Shown in pieces: positions 27,196 to 35,978 of a stretch of DNA of 46,533 bases. Within the stretch, counting starts at the first letter, position 1. Every line of letters begins with the position of its first letter. The translations under genes and the position numbers were made by a program. This stretch comes from an uncultured Cyclobacteriaceae bacterium (GTDB lineage: Bacteria; Bacteroidota; Bacteroidia; Cytophagales; Cyclobacteriaceae). The notes under the pieces were generated by a model. It saw nothing but the letters and a program-made list of their open reading frames with translations, did no database searches and had not been told where the DNA came from. The DNA is taken from positions 1 to 46,533 of the forward strand of contig CALGOB010000138.1 of NCBI GenBank assembly GCA_937958005.1. Direction: 5' to 3'.

Positions 27196-27957
27196 TTGCA
27201 TAAAAACTTTGCCAAAACGTTATTTCTAGGTAAAAACGTAATTTATCTGCCAGAATGTCATTCTACCAATGAATTGGCAGCTGATTTAGTCAATAAACAA
27301 CCATTGGTTGAAGGTACTGTTATTGTTACAGACTGCCAAACCAAAGGAAAAGGACAACGTGGAAACAAATGGGATGCTCAACCTAAAAAGAACTTGACCT
27401 GTACCTTAATTCTGAGGCCTAGCTTTCTAAGAATCACAGATCAGTTTTACATGACCATGGTAATATCTATGGCCTTGTCAGAAATGTTTGAGTCTTATTT
27501 ACCCCACAGGCGAGTGAATATCAAATGGCCAAACGATCTATATGTGGATGACCAGAAATGTGCAGGAATCCTAATTGAAAATGGAATTAAGGCTAATAAA
27601 ATAGATTATATGTTAGTAGGAATAGGTGTTAACATAAATCAAGAGATATTTGCCGCCCCCAATGCTGCTTCATTAATGAATTTTTTGGGTAAAGAATCCT
27701 TAATTTCAGAAGTTTTGGAAAAGATACTGCAAAGGATAGAAAAATATTACTTGTTTCTAAAGAATAGAGGGACTAATAAGTTAAGGGAAGGCTATTTGGA
27801 AAAACTATGGAGAAAGGGTGAATGGCACACATTTTCTGATGCAGATGGCTATTTTATCGGGAGAGTCTTAGGGGTAGACCCTATAGGCCGATTGGTGATT
27901 GAAAGGAAAGAGGGACAGAAATGTTACCATATTAAAGAAGTTTCCTTCGAGAAATAG
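27196..27957 (+). CDS. birA: Biotin--[acetyl-CoA-carboxylase] ligase
   Basis: This 253-residue enzyme activates biotin to biotinyl-AMP and attaches it to the lysine of biotin-carrier domains. The catalytic loop GKGQRGNKW is at about residues 51-59, with KWPNDLYVDDQKCAGILIE following. There is no N-terminal helix-turn-helix, so it is a ligase only, not a repressor. The start is a TTG at 27196: an in-frame stop lies directly upstream (27193) and the encoded N-terminus MHKNFAKTLFLGKN fits the family. A probable substrate, a carrier with an AMKM motif, is encoded at 42605-43090. Confidence 0.9.
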   Translation: MHKNFAKTLFLGKNVIYLPECHSTNELAADLVNKQPLVEGTVIVTDCQTKGKGQRGNKWDAQPKKNLTCTLILRPSFLRITDQFYMTMVISMALSEMFESYLPHRRVNIKWPNDLYVDDQKCAGILIENGIKANKIDYMLVGIGVNINQEIFAAPNAASLMNFLGKESLISEVLEKILQRIEKYYLFLKNRGTNKLREGYLEKLWRKGEWHTFSDADGYFIGRVLGVDPIGRLVIERKEGQKCYHIKEVSFEK

Positions 27958-27990
27958 TAGATAAGTGTAGTTAGAAAAGACAATTCATTA

Positions 27991-27998
27991 TAATTTTG
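27991..27998 (+). promoter_or_regulatory. Putative -7 box upstream of ahcY
   Basis: TAATTTTG matches the Bacteroidota -7 consensus TAnnTTTG exactly and lies 25 bases before the ahcY start. No clear TTTG -33 box is found at the usual distance, so this is tentative. Confidence 0.4.
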
Positions 27999-28023
27999 CA
28001 GAATTATTTTAATATAAATTGAA

Positions 28024-29325
28024 ATGGCAGTAGAACAAAGTACTTACAAAGTAAAAGATATCACCCTCGCAGACTGGGGTAGAAAAGAGATTGAACTAGC
28101 TGAGGCCGAGATGCCAGGTTTGATGTCTTTAAGAAGTGAATTTGGAGATTCTAAACCTTTGAAAGGAGCCAGAATCGCAGGTTGTCTACACATGACTATT
28201 CAAACTGCCGTACTAATTGAGACATTAGTAGAATTAGGAGCAGAAGTTAGCTGGTCTTCTTGTAACATATTTTCTACACAAGACCATGCGGCGGCAGCCA
28301 TCGCAAAATCAGGAGTACCTGTTTATGCTTGGAAAGGGATGAATGAAGAAGAATTCGATTGGTGTATTGCACAAACCTTATTTGCGTTTGAAGGCGGAAA
28401 ACCATTGAACATGATTTTGGACGATGGCGGTGACCTGACGAATATGGTATTGGATCATCACCCAGAGCTAGTTAAAGAAATCAAAGGCCTTTCTGAAGAA
28501 ACCACTACAGGTGTGCACAGGCTTTATGAAAGAATGAAGAATGGAACTTTGCCATTACCTGCAATCAATATCAACGATTCGGTAACAAAGTCTAAGTTTG
28601 ATAATAAATATGGATGTAAGGAATCATTAGTAGATGCAATAAGAAGAGCCACTGATGTAATGCTTGCTGGAAAAGTTGCTGTTGTAGCAGGATATGGTGA
28701 TGTAGGAAAAGGATCAGCTGCTTCTTTAAGAGGTGCTGGTGTAAGAGTAATAGTTACTGAAATAGATCCTATTTGTGCACTTCAAGCAGCTATGGACGGG
28801 TTTGAGGTGAAAAAGATGTCAGATTCAGTGCAGAGAGCCAACATCATTGTGACTACCACAGGTAACAAAGATATAATCAGATCTGAACATTTTAATTTGA
28901 TGAATGACAAAACAATCGTATGTAACATTGGTCATTTTGATAATGAAATTGATGTGGCTTATCTAAACGATAATTTCGAAAAGATAGAAGTGAAGCCGCA
29001 GGTTGACCTTTACAATGTCAATGGAAAAGATATTATCCTTTTGGCAGAAGGTAGATTGGTAAATCTTGGTTGTGCTACAGGACATCCTTCTTTTGTGATG
29101 TCAAATTCATTTACAAATCAAGTATTGGCTCAGCTAGAGTTATGGCAAAATACTGATAAGTATGAGAACAAAGTATATATGCTTCCTAAGCACTTGGATG
29201 AAAAAGTAGCCATGTTACACTTAGCCAAGATAGGGGTGGAATTAGATGTGCTTTCTAAAGAACAGGCAGATTACATAGGTGTAACTGTAGAAGGGCCGTA
29301 TAAACCAGAATATTACAGATATTAA
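28024..29325 (+). CDS. ahcY: Adenosylhomocysteinase (S-adenosylhomocysteine hydrolase)
   Basis: This 433-residue cytosolic enzyme hydrolyses S-adenosylhomocysteine to adenosine and homocysteine, clearing the inhibitor left by methyltransferases. Signatures include [35 protein letters not shown], the catalytic DDGGDLTN region, the NAD-binding [10 protein letters not shown] at about residue 223, and the C-terminal lysine-tyrosine end KPEYYRY typical of the family. It appears to be a single-gene unit, with its own -7 box and a terminator just downstream. No SAH riboswitch is recognisable in the 66-base leader. Confidence 0.98.
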   Translation: MAVEQSTYKVKDITLADWGRKEIELAEAEMPGLMSLRSEFGDSKPLKGARIAGCLHMTIQTAVLIETLVELGAEVSWSSCNIFSTQDHAAAAIAKSGVPVYAWKGMNEEEFDWCIAQTLFAFEGGKPLNMILDDGGDLTNMVLDHHPELVKEIKGLSEETTTGVHRLYERMKNGTLPLPAININDSVTKSKFDNKYGCKESLVDAIRRATDVMLAGKVAVVAGYGDVGKGSAASLRGAGVRVIVTEIDPICALQAAMDGFEVKKMSDSVQRANIIVTTTGNKDIIRSEHFNLMNDKTIVCNIGHFDNEIDVAYLNDNFEKIEVKPQVDLYNVNGKDIILLAEGRLVNLGCATGHPSFVMSNSFTNQVLAQLELWQNTDKYENKVYMLPKHLDEKVAMLHLAKIGVELDVLSKEQADYIGVTVEGPYKPEYYRY

Positions 29326-29350
29326 GAATCTGAATAACTGGATTCAGGAG

Positions 29351-29380
29351 GGGACTTGCTCATTGTAAGTCCCTTTTTTT
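29351..29380 (+). terminator. Intrinsic terminator after ahcY
   Basis: GGGACTT (29351-29357) pairs with AAGTCCC (29367-29373), followed by seven T's. It lies 25 bases after the ahcY stop. Confidence 0.8.
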
Positions 29381-29400
29381 AGCCTTTTAACTAAGGTTTG

Positions 29401-30177
29401 CTAATTTTTATGAGGATGTTGCCGATGCAATTCCACTATTTTTACTTGCTCTATAAACTTTCCATAGGCTGAAAGTACACAAATTACTAATCCGTAGAAA
29501 CCATCCTTGAAGCCGCCTTGAAAAAGGTAACGTTTCATAAAAACAAAAAGAGCATTTGGAACTAATAGCCATTTAGAGATTTTCCTTCCAGCTTTAAACT
29601 TGGCCTTCGCCGAAACAATCCCATAAGATTTAATTCTATCTAAGTGATCATCTAACCCGTCAAAAGAATAATGCAGGATATCACCTTTTAAATGAGGGAT
29701 TTTACTTTCGTTATTGGGCAACAGGACTGCATGAGGGTTTTTACCTCCCCAATAGACTGTATTTCTTCTGCATAGGTGCATTTTTGTATCTGGATACCAA
29801 CCACAATGCTTTATTTCTTGACCGCAGTACACCGTGAGTCGATTAAATTGATATTGATCATGAACCCAATTACCTTTAGTTAGAAGAATGCTTTCTTCAA
29901 GCTCTTTTGTGAGAACTTCATCAGCATCTAAGGAGAGAATGTAGTTATAATTTGCTTGAGCAAAAGCAAAATTTTTTTGCTCAATAAAACCAATAAATGA
30001 ATTTTCAATAAACTTCACAGAAGGGTATCCAAGGCAGATTTCTTTAGTCTTGTCTTTTGAAAAGGAATCTACAATGACTATTTCATCAGCAACCTTAAGC
30101 AATGAATCTAATGACCTTGCAATATTTTTTTCTTCATTATAAGTAATGATTACGGCAGAAATTTGAATTTTTTTCAT
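29401..30177 (-). CDS. Glycosyltransferase family 2 (WaaE/KdtX-like)
   Basis: This 258-residue GT-A enzyme begins with ISAVIITYNEEKNIARSLDS and carries VDSFSKDKTKEI and the metal-binding LSLDADEVLTKELEES. This form is typical of the LPS-core GT2 group (beta-1,4-glucosyltransferases such as WaaE). The end has a hydrophobic stretch (GFYGLVICVLSAYGKFIEQV). Its ATG overlaps the stop of the upstream GT4 gene by 4 bases (ATGA), so the two are translationally coupled. It is the last gene of the four-gene run. The sugar and acceptor cannot be read from the sequence. Confidence 0.88.
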   Translation of the reverse strand: MKKIQISAVIITYNEEKNIARSLDSLLKVADEIVIVDSFSKDKTKEICLGYPSVKFIENSFIGFIEQKNFAFAQANYNYILSLDADEVLTKELEESILLTKGNWVHDQYQFNRLTVYCGQEIKHCGWYPDTKMHLCRRNTVYWGGKNPHAVLLPNNESKIPHLKGDILHYSFDGLDDHLDRIKSYGIVSAKAKFKAGRKISKWLLVPNALFVFMKRYLFQGGFKDGFYGLVICVLSAYGKFIEQVKIVELHRQHPHKN

Positions 30178-31250
30178 AACTGACTTGCGAAAAAATGTTC
30201 ATGATTTTTAATGGTATTTTCTAGAGAGAAATCTACACGTGCTGTGATCTTACCTTTTTCTGCTATTTGCTTACTAAGTTGCTCATTGTTCATTATTAAC
30301 TTGATTTTATGAACCAAGTCTTCGATATTATGATCTTCAAATAATAAGCCATTATCTCCATTTCTGATGACATCCTTAATACCCGAAACATTAGTGCCAA
30401 TATTAGGAATTCCGCACCCCATAGATTCTAGTAGTGTCTGCGGTAATCCTTCAAGACTTGAAGGTAAAATATGAATATTACATAGACTGTGATAATTCAT
30501 TACGTCCTCAGGAGCTACATCCCCAGTATAGATAACTCTTTGTTTAATGGCTAATTCTGATATGATGTCATCATATTCCCCTTGTTGTATTCCAACTAAT
30601 AAAACAACTACTTTTATTGGAAGTAAAGACAACGCTTTGACCACGAGGTCCTGGTTTTTTTTTCTTGAAATAACGCCAATAATAAAATCATCATTGGTTA
30701 ACTGATACTGATTTTTAATCTCTTTCATTTTTTCTTGTGATATGAGATCAAACCGGAAAGCTGGAATGCCGTTTTGGATCACAAATAAATCCTTCTCATT
30801 ATAACCCTTTTTCAGGAAATAGCTTTTAAGAGACTCACTAACAACGATAATCCTGTCAGTAAATGATGAATAAAACCAAGTTTTAATAAAGCCTCCTATG
30901 TCCTCAGGGTGTTGCCTTCTAGTAAAAAACAACTTACTCTTCATTCCATAAAAGATTCGTGCTTGAATAGTCAGGTAACGGTCTTTGCTACTTTGTGCAT
31001 TAACAACATCAATATGATGCTCAAGACAAAATTGTGCGATGTGTTTAGCAAGTTTTAGGTCAATTTTTTTTCTAAAAGGTAAATGGACAAGTTGAACCTT
31101 GGTATTGGTTAGAAGCCGATTGATTAATGCTTCTTTTCTACACATTAAATAGACTTCATGACCTTTTTCTGATAAGCCTTTACATAGATAGGAAATGGAA
31201 TTAGTAGAGCCAGCCATATCCCCTTGCTGTGTGAGTATAAGAATATTCAT
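30174..31250 (-). CDS. Glycosyltransferase family 4
   Basis: This 358-residue GT-B enzyme has an N-terminal Rossmann start NILILTQQGDMAGSTNSISY and a C-terminal donor-binding half with FIIGVISRKKNQDLVVKALS, the Pro-Ser-Ser-Leu-Glu-Gly-Leu-Pro motif ILPSSLEGLPQTLLESM, and GIPNIGTNVSGIKDVI. It is predicted to be cytoplasmic and to transfer a sugar from a nucleotide donor to a lipid-linked or core acceptor. It starts 9 bases after the previous GT2 stop and overlaps the following GT2 start by 4 bases. Confidence 0.88.
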   Translation of the reverse strand: MNILILTQQGDMAGSTNSISYLCKGLSEKGHEVYLMCRKEALINRLLTNTKVQLVHLPFRKKIDLKLAKHIAQFCLEHHIDVVNAQSSKDRYLTIQARIFYGMKSKLFFTRRQHPEDIGGFIKTWFYSSFTDRIIVVSESLKSYFLKKGYNEKDLFVIQNGIPAFRFDLISQEKMKEIKNQYQLTNDDFIIGVISRKKNQDLVVKALSLLPIKVVVLLVGIQQGEYDDIISELAIKQRVIYTGDVAPEDVMNYHSLCNIHILPSSLEGLPQTLLESMGCGIPNIGTNVSGIKDVIRNGDNGLLFEDHNIEDLVHKIKLIMNNEQLSKQIAEKGKITARVDFSLENTIKNHEHFFASQL

Positions 31251-31259
31251 TTTAGAGCC

Positions 31260-32081
31260 TTATTTATTAATACCATGCTTAGTATAGCCAACCCCTCGGT
31301 TCTTATTATCGTCATAAATCTTTTTGTTCACGTGCATGTCTGCCCTGCTTATAATAGGATGGTAAATATGATATTGTACTGCACAATATCTTAACAACTT
31401 AACCTTGGCTCCCTCATTCATTAATCGTAAATCCACATCGATATCTTCTCCATAACAGGGGCCAAGAAACCTTTCATCAAAACCATTGATTTTTAGCAGA
31501 GTGTTTTTGTGTAAGGAGAAATTACAGCCTAATATTTCCCTAGATTTATTGATTCGATCGATCTTATTCTTTATCATAGGAATAGATAAGTTAATCCCCT
31601 TGTTAAAATGCTTCGTCTTTCCAAACGTATTGTCAAATAATATGGTAAAAAAAAAGTTTTTATCTAACCAGCCATTTGAAACCTTCTGAAGTGTAAGGCT
31701 CTTACTGATCTTAGTGGAAAGTTGTACTCTTCTGCCGGCTAATGCTGTGTTTTCTTCTCTGTTTTTGTAATGATCAAGCACAAAATTCTTATGTGGGATA
31801 CAATCACCATCAATAAATATCAAGTAGTCCCCTCGAGCAGCTAGAACTGATTGATTAAGAATGATATTTTTCCTCCATCCATTATCTTCATGCCAGATAT
31901 GTTGAATTGGAAAAGTAGATGCCTTGATGATTTCAACTAGCTGTTCTACAACTTCAGGGTTAGATCCATCATCTGAAATAATTACTTCAAAATCCTTAAA
32001 AACTTGCCTTTCAAAGCCAGCTAGAACAAATTTTAAAAAATCTATTTTATTATAGAATGAAATGACAATGGATACTTTCAT
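31260..32081 (-). CDS. Glycosyltransferase family 2 with galactosyltransferase-like C-terminal part
   Basis: The ATG at 32081 gives 273 residues; it shares one base with the preceding gene's stop (TGATG), so translation is coupled. An in-frame TTG one codon earlier is less likely. MKVSIVISFYNKIDFLKFVL, VIISDDGSNPEVV, and YLIFIDGDCIPHKNF form the GT-A fold with its metal site. The later GFDERFLGPCYGEDIDVDLR resembles the Glyco_transf_7C/galactosyltransferase acceptor region. It probably acts in polysaccharide or LPS core assembly with its neighbours. Specificity is unknown. Confidence 0.87.
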   Translation of the reverse strand: MKVSIVISFYNKIDFLKFVLAGFERQVFKDFEVIISDDGSNPEVVEQLVEIIKASTFPIQHIWHEDNGWRKNIILNQSVLAARGDYLIFIDGDCIPHKNFVLDHYKNREENTALAGRRVQLSTKISKSLTLQKVSNGWLDKNFFFTILFDNTFGKTKHFNKGINLSIPMIKNKIDRINKSREILGCNFSLHKNTLLKINGFDERFLGPCYGEDIDVDLRLMNEGAKVKLLRYCAVQYHIYHPIISRADMHVNKKIYDDNKNRGVGYTKHGINK

Positions 32082-33169
32082 CAAATTACCTGTTTGTATA
32101 TTTCAAGTGTTTTATTGGCCATGATTTCCATTGAATAATCTTTTACAAAATCAAAAGCACTACTAGTTAGCTTTGCGGCATCTTCTGTGTTTTTTAGTAA
32201 ATATGAAATGTGGGATGCGAGCTGATCATGATTAAAAACGTCTGCTAAAAGTCCGGTTTTCTGGTGAATCACTATTTCACTTAAGCCACCTCCATTGGTT
32301 GATACAACAGCTAGTTTAGAGGCAAAGGCATCAAGAACGGAAGTACCCAGACCTTCCGTTTTAGAAGTCATTAAAAAGAGGTCTAATTCTTTCAATATAC
32401 TTGGTATGTTGTTTAAAAAACCAGTCATAAAAACTCTTTCTTCAAGTTTTTTTTCTTGAATATAGTTTACTATTTGCTCCTCCTGATTTCCTTTGCCTAT
32501 GATGAAAAAGTATACATTAGCCTTTCCCGTTTTGATATAGGAAGAAGCTGTATTGATAAAGGTGAAATAGTCTTTATGATCAGCTAATGCAGAAGTGTTA
32601 CCAATTAAAATGGCATCTTTTTTTAGCCCATACTTACTTCTCAAAAAATTGCTATTTTCGGCAATTACGTGTTTTTTGATGTCTATCCCATCATAAATTG
32701 TCAAAACTCTATCTGGATTATTTACACTATTGATCACTATTTTCCTAATAGTATCTGAAACACAAATGATTTTTTTTATAGCCTTCAGATTGTATTTCCA
32801 TTGACTAAAACCAAAAGATTTTAAAGGAAAATCTACTCTTCTGCTAAGTACACTGGGAACTTTTATCCCCATCAGATAAATTAAAGCCATGATCCCATGC
32901 GCTTTAGAACTGTGTATATGGATAATGTCAGGGGATTTAGCTTTAATTAGTCTTCGGATTCCAACGCTCGTCAATATATCCAATGAGTTTTTAAAAGAGT
33001 AGGTATAGTAAGTTATCTTATTGGAAATACAATATTTTTCAAAAACGGACTTTTTTCTTACGGCAGCAATATTTTCATGCCCTAACTGATTTAGAACAGT
33101 TATCAAGTAAGCAATTTGTTGTTCACCACCTCGCCACGTTTTTTCAGAAACTAAATGTAGTACTTTCAA
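32081..33169 (-). CDS. Glycosyltransferase family 4
   Basis: This 362-residue GT-B enzyme starts with KVLHLVSEKTWRGGEQQIAY, where GGEQQ is the acceptor-side glycine loop. It has IIHIHSSKAHGIMALIYL, the hinge AILIGNTSALADHKDYFTFI, and the donor motif FLMTSKTEGLGTSVLDAFAS. The start codon is TTG at 33169: the next in-frame upstream codons reach a stop within three codons and offer no ATG. It is the first gene of the glycosyltransferase run and is followed with a one-base overlap by a GT2 gene. Substrate is unknown. Confidence 0.86.
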   Translation of the reverse strand: MKVLHLVSEKTWRGGEQQIAYLITVLNQLGHENIAAVRKKSVFEKYCISNKITYYTYSFKNSLDILTSVGIRRLIKAKSPDIIHIHSSKAHGIMALIYLMGIKVPSVLSRRVDFPLKSFGFSQWKYNLKAIKKIICVSDTIRKIVINSVNNPDRVLTIYDGIDIKKHVIAENSNFLRSKYGLKKDAILIGNTSALADHKDYFTFINTASSYIKTGKANVYFFIIGKGNQEEQIVNYIQEKKLEERVFMTGFLNNIPSILKELDLFLMTSKTEGLGTSVLDAFASKLAVVSTNGGGLSEIVIHQKTGLLADVFNHDQLASHISYLLKNTEDAAKLTSSAFDFVKDYSMEIMANKTLEIYKQVI

Positions 33170-33531
33170 ATTAATCTATAAATCACAAATTTTATAACCC
33201 AATAAGAGGCTAGCAAAATTATATATTATCTGTTAATTGAAGAAGAGAATAAAAGAAGTTCCTAATTATTGCCAAATGATATCAGAATCGAATACTTGGA
33301 AAAGGAATATGTCTTAGCTGGGACATTGATTTGATTTAATGAATACTGTTTGAAAATGCCTTAAAAAACCAAAAATAGCAGTTATTGATCAGTTGGGAGC
33401 TTTTGAAGAGTTGCAGGATGAATTCTGAAAGCTTAAATTAATATTTAATAAGTTACAATTATAAATTTAGCGCTAACCATTAGTCTTTTGTGTCGTTATG
33501 TCTAACATATACAAGGTGTAAAGGTGAAAGT
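33170..33531. other. Divergent intergenic region between glycosyltransferases and sigma factor
   Basis: No gene, tRNA or clear hairpin is visible in these 362 bases. They must contain promoters for both the minus-strand glycosyltransferase run and the plus-strand sigma factor gene, but I find no full match to the TTTG/TAnnTTTG consensus. TAAATTTA near 33462 is the closest -7-like site on the plus strand. Confidence 0.4.
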
Positions 33532-34119
33532 ATGATGACAGAGGAAATACGGTTAAAGCCACAATACCCGGAAAAAGAGAAAGTGAAAATCTTTGATGAG
33601 GAGTTTATGCCTCACGTAGATTCCATGTACAATTTTGCATATAGATTGACTTTTGACGAAGATGATTCTAAAGATTTAGTACAAGATACATATATGAAGG
33701 CTTTTAGGTTTATTAATTCCTTTCAAAAAGGGACTAACTCAAAAGCATGGCTATTTAGAATATTGAAAAATAGCTTTATCAATGATTTTAGAAAAAAAAG
33801 CAAGCAACCTGCTAAGGTTGATTACCAAGAAGTAGAGAATTATTATAATTCAGATGATATAGATGAGTCTAAAACTGTCGATTTAAGGGTAGAGACCCTA
33901 AAAGACATGATGGGAGACGAAGTGACAATTGCACTTAACTCCTTGGCCATTGATTTCAGAACAGTCATTATATTATGTGACCTAGAAGGGTTTACTTACG
34001 AAGAGATGGCAAAAATCTTGGATATTCCCATAGGTACGATACGTTCAAGACTTCATAGGGCACGGAACTTACTAAAGCAACGGTTAAGTTCTTACGCAAA
34101 AAGTATGGGATACAAATAA
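33532..34119 (+). CDS. ECF-type RNA polymerase sigma factor
   Basis: The ATG at 33532 (195 residues) is preferred over a GTG 14 codons upstream, because the family begins close to TEEIRLKPQYPEKEKVKIFD. Region 2 is FDEEFMPHVDSMYNFAYRLT then DDSKDLVQDTYMKAFRF and SKAWLFRILKNSFINDFRK. Region 4 is LAIDFRTVIILCDLEGFTYE and AKILDIPIGTIRSRLHRARN. This is a classic two-domain ECF sigma factor of the RpoE-like group, which redirects RNA polymerase. The next gene, 48 bases on, is a small zinc-finger anti-sigma factor. The adjoining essential genes gmk and nadD suggest a housekeeping or envelope-stress role, which is inference. Confidence 0.93.
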   Translation: MMTEEIRLKPQYPEKEKVKIFDEEFMPHVDSMYNFAYRLTFDEDDSKDLVQDTYMKAFRFINSFQKGTNSKAWLFRILKNSFINDFRKKSKQPAKVDYQEVENYYNSDDIDESKTVDLRVETLKDMMGDEVTIALNSLAIDFRTVIILCDLEGFTYEEMAKILDIPIGTIRSRLHRARNLLKQRLSSYAKSMGYK

Positions 34120-34167
34120 AAATTGTCTTATTTTGTATTCATATTACCAATAAATACACTCGATTAG

Positions 34168-34422
34168 ATGGAAAATCCTTCCGAAGAACCTAATGACAAA
34201 TCTGGGAATTGTATTGAATTACTTCAGGTAATGCTTGATGGGCAAGCTTCTAACGAGCAACGTGGCTACTTCGATGAACATATTGAAAAGTGTATTTATT
34301 GCCTGAAAGAATATAATCTTGGTTCAGAGATTAAAGAATTAATGAGGATAAGGGCTAGTAAACAGCCTGTGCCTAAAGATCTTATTAATACTATTAGAAC
34401 AGTTGTTTTATCAGCCAAATAG
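34168..34422 (+). CDS. Zinc-finger (ZAS-type) anti-sigma factor
   Basis: This 84-residue soluble protein has the anti-sigma zinc motif His-x3-Cys-x2-Cys (HIEKCIYC) preceded by CIELLQVMLDGQASNEQ. It lacks a membrane segment. ZAS proteins bind and inactivate the ECF sigma factor, often releasing it on oxidation of the zinc-bound cysteines. It directly follows the sigma gene and precedes gmk by 9 bases, so it is probably in one transcript. Redox sensing is an inference. Confidence 0.85.
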   Translation: MENPSEEPNDKSGNCIELLQVMLDGQASNEQRGYFDEHIEKCIYCLKEYNLGSEIKELMRIRASKQPVPKDLINTIRTVVLSAK

Positions 34423-34431
34423 AGAAGAAGC

Positions 34432-35004
34432 ATGACAGGTAAAGCGATTATATTTTCAGCCCCTTCCGGATCAGGTAAAACAACAATTGTTAAGCATTTA
34501 CTAAAATCCTTTCCAGAGAAACTTGCTTTTTCTATTTCGGCCACTACCCGTAAATCCCGAAAAGACATAGAAGTTGATGGTCAAGACTATCACTTTTTAT
34601 CGCAAGATGATTTTCAAGATAAAGTAAGAAATGATCAGTTGATAGAGTGGGAGGAGGTTTACCCCGGTACGTGCTATGGAACTTTAAAGAGCGAGATCGA
34701 TAAGATTTGGGCTATGGGTAAAGTAGTCGTTTTTGACGTGGATGTAAAAGGTGGGCTTAACCTAAAGAAGTATTTTGGAGCGCGCGCGCTGGCAGTTTTT
34801 GTGAAAGTCCCTGATCTCGAGACGTTGAAAGAGAGACTTGAAAAAAGAAAAACAGAAACAGATAGTGATTTGCAAAAAAGACTGGCAAAAGCAAGTTCAG
34901 AAATGACTTTTGAAAATCAATTTGATCAAGTAATTGTTAATAAGGAGTTAGGTGAGTCACTCCAAAAAGCAGAAAATCTCTTTAACTCATTTCTAGTAAA
35001 CTGA
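34432..35004 (+). CDS. gmk: Guanylate kinase
   Basis: This 190-residue P-loop enzyme phosphorylates GMP to GDP with ATP. It has the Walker A FSAPSGSGKTTIVKHLL, the GMP-binding FSISATTRKSRKDIEVDGQD, EWEEVYPGTCYGT, and the Walker B-like VVVFDVDVKGGLNLKK. Length is normal for the family. It sits between the anti-sigma gene (9 bases upstream) and nadD (7 bases downstream), as in an operon. Confidence 0.97.
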   Translation: MTGKAIIFSAPSGSGKTTIVKHLLKSFPEKLAFSISATTRKSRKDIEVDGQDYHFLSQDDFQDKVRNDQLIEWEEVYPGTCYGTLKSEIDKIWAMGKVVVFDVDVKGGLNLKKYFGARALAVFVKVPDLETLKERLEKRKTETDSDLQKRLAKASSEMTFENQFDQVIVNKELGESLQKAENLFNSFLVN

Positions 35005-35011
35005 TAATTCT

Positions 35012-35581
35012 ATGAGAGTCGGTTTGTTTTTTGGTTCTTTTAACCCAATTCATATGGGACATTTAATAGTTGCTCAAGCAGTTAGAGAAATGACCGACCT
35101 AGATGAAGTTTGGTTTGTGGTTTCTCCACAGAACCCATTCAAAAAAAACAAAACACTCTTGCATGAATTTGATAGGTTAGATATGGTAAAAGCAGCTATT
35201 GAAGATAATTATAATTTCAGGGCAAGTGACATTGAGTTTAACATGCCAAGGCCTAGTTATACAATTGATACTTTAGTTTACTTAAAAGAAAAACATCCTC
35301 AGCATCATTTCAAACTTTTAATAGGGGAAGACAACTTGGTTAGTTTTCACAAATGGAAAAATTATAAATCCATTCTGAGTGATTATGGTCTTATAGTTTA
35401 CCCAAGACCACATAACGGTAGGATAGAACAGGTTTTCGATAATGTATTGCAAGTAGATGCTCCCAAAATTGATATATCGGCAACATTGATTAGAAAACTG
35501 ATTAAAGAAGGAAAAAGTCCTAAATATCTATTGCCAGAAAAAGTACTAGACCTTGTAAAAAGCAGAAAGTACTACATTTAG
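35012..35581 (+). CDS. nadD: Nicotinate-nucleotide adenylyltransferase
   Basis: This 189-residue enzyme makes deamido-NAD from nicotinate mononucleotide and ATP. The nucleotidyltransferase signature GLFFGSFNPIHMGHL opens the protein, RPSYTIDTLVYL is the NadD substrate-binding segment, and IDISATLIRKLIKEGKSPKY is the ISSTxIR-type ATP-binding end. It lies 7 bases after gmk and ends the sigma-to-nadD run. Confidence 0.97.
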   Translation: MRVGLFFGSFNPIHMGHLIVAQAVREMTDLDEVWFVVSPQNPFKKNKTLLHEFDRLDMVKAAIEDNYNFRASDIEFNMPRPSYTIDTLVYLKEKHPQHHFKLLIGEDNLVSFHKWKNYKSILSDYGLIVYPRPHNGRIEQVFDNVLQVDAPKIDISATLIRKLIKEGKSPKYLLPEKVLDLVKSRKYYI

Positions 35582-35676
35582 TTTTTTCAGTGTACCCTAA
35601 ATTATTTGAATAAGGGTATATTTAATAGATTTTTTGAGCTTATTGATTTAATTATAATACTAAATAGACGAGCTAA

Positions 35677-35707
35677 TTTGTTTTTACTTAAAAGAAACTT
35701 ATCTTTG
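35677..35707 (+). promoter_or_regulatory. Consensus Bacteroidota promoter for rpmH-rnpA
   Basis: TTTG (35677-35680), a 19-base spacer and TATCTTTG (35700-35707) match the phylum's -33 TTTG and -7 TAnnTTTG consensus at every fixed position. It lies 59 bases before rpmH and marks a new transcript after nadD. Confidence 0.8.
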
Positions 35708-35766
35708 CAGCCCATTAAGGATAAAATAGCTTTTTAAAGGGCTCTTAAATATAAAAATTTACTGAC

Positions 35767-35922
35767 ATGAAACGAACATTTCAGCCTTCCCAAAGGAAGA
35801 GAAAAAACAAACACGGATTTAAATCTAGAATGGAATCTGTAAGTGGTAGATCTGTCCTTGCTAGAAGAAGAGCAAAAGGTAGAAAAAAACTAACAGTCTC
35901 TGACGAGAAACATAAGAAATAA
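35767..35922 (+). CDS. rpmH: 50S ribosomal protein L34
   Basis: This 51-residue very basic protein reads [20 protein letters not shown], then [18 protein letters not shown], which is the almost invariant L34 core, with a short KHKK end. It is too short for many ORF cut-offs. rnpA follows 56 bases downstream, the universal rpmH-rnpA pairing. A consensus promoter lies just upstream. Confidence 0.98.
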   Translation: MKRTFQPSQRKRKNKHGFKSRMESVSGRSVLARRRAKGRKKLTVSDEKHKK

Positions 35923-35978
35923 TTAGTGATATTGTAGATCATATTAATTTTCCTGAAATTTAATCTTTTAAGAATTTT

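Noticed and set aside
27958-28023. SAH or SAM riboswitch before ahcY
   Set aside because: The 66-base leader is A/T-rich with no recognisable riboswitch core.
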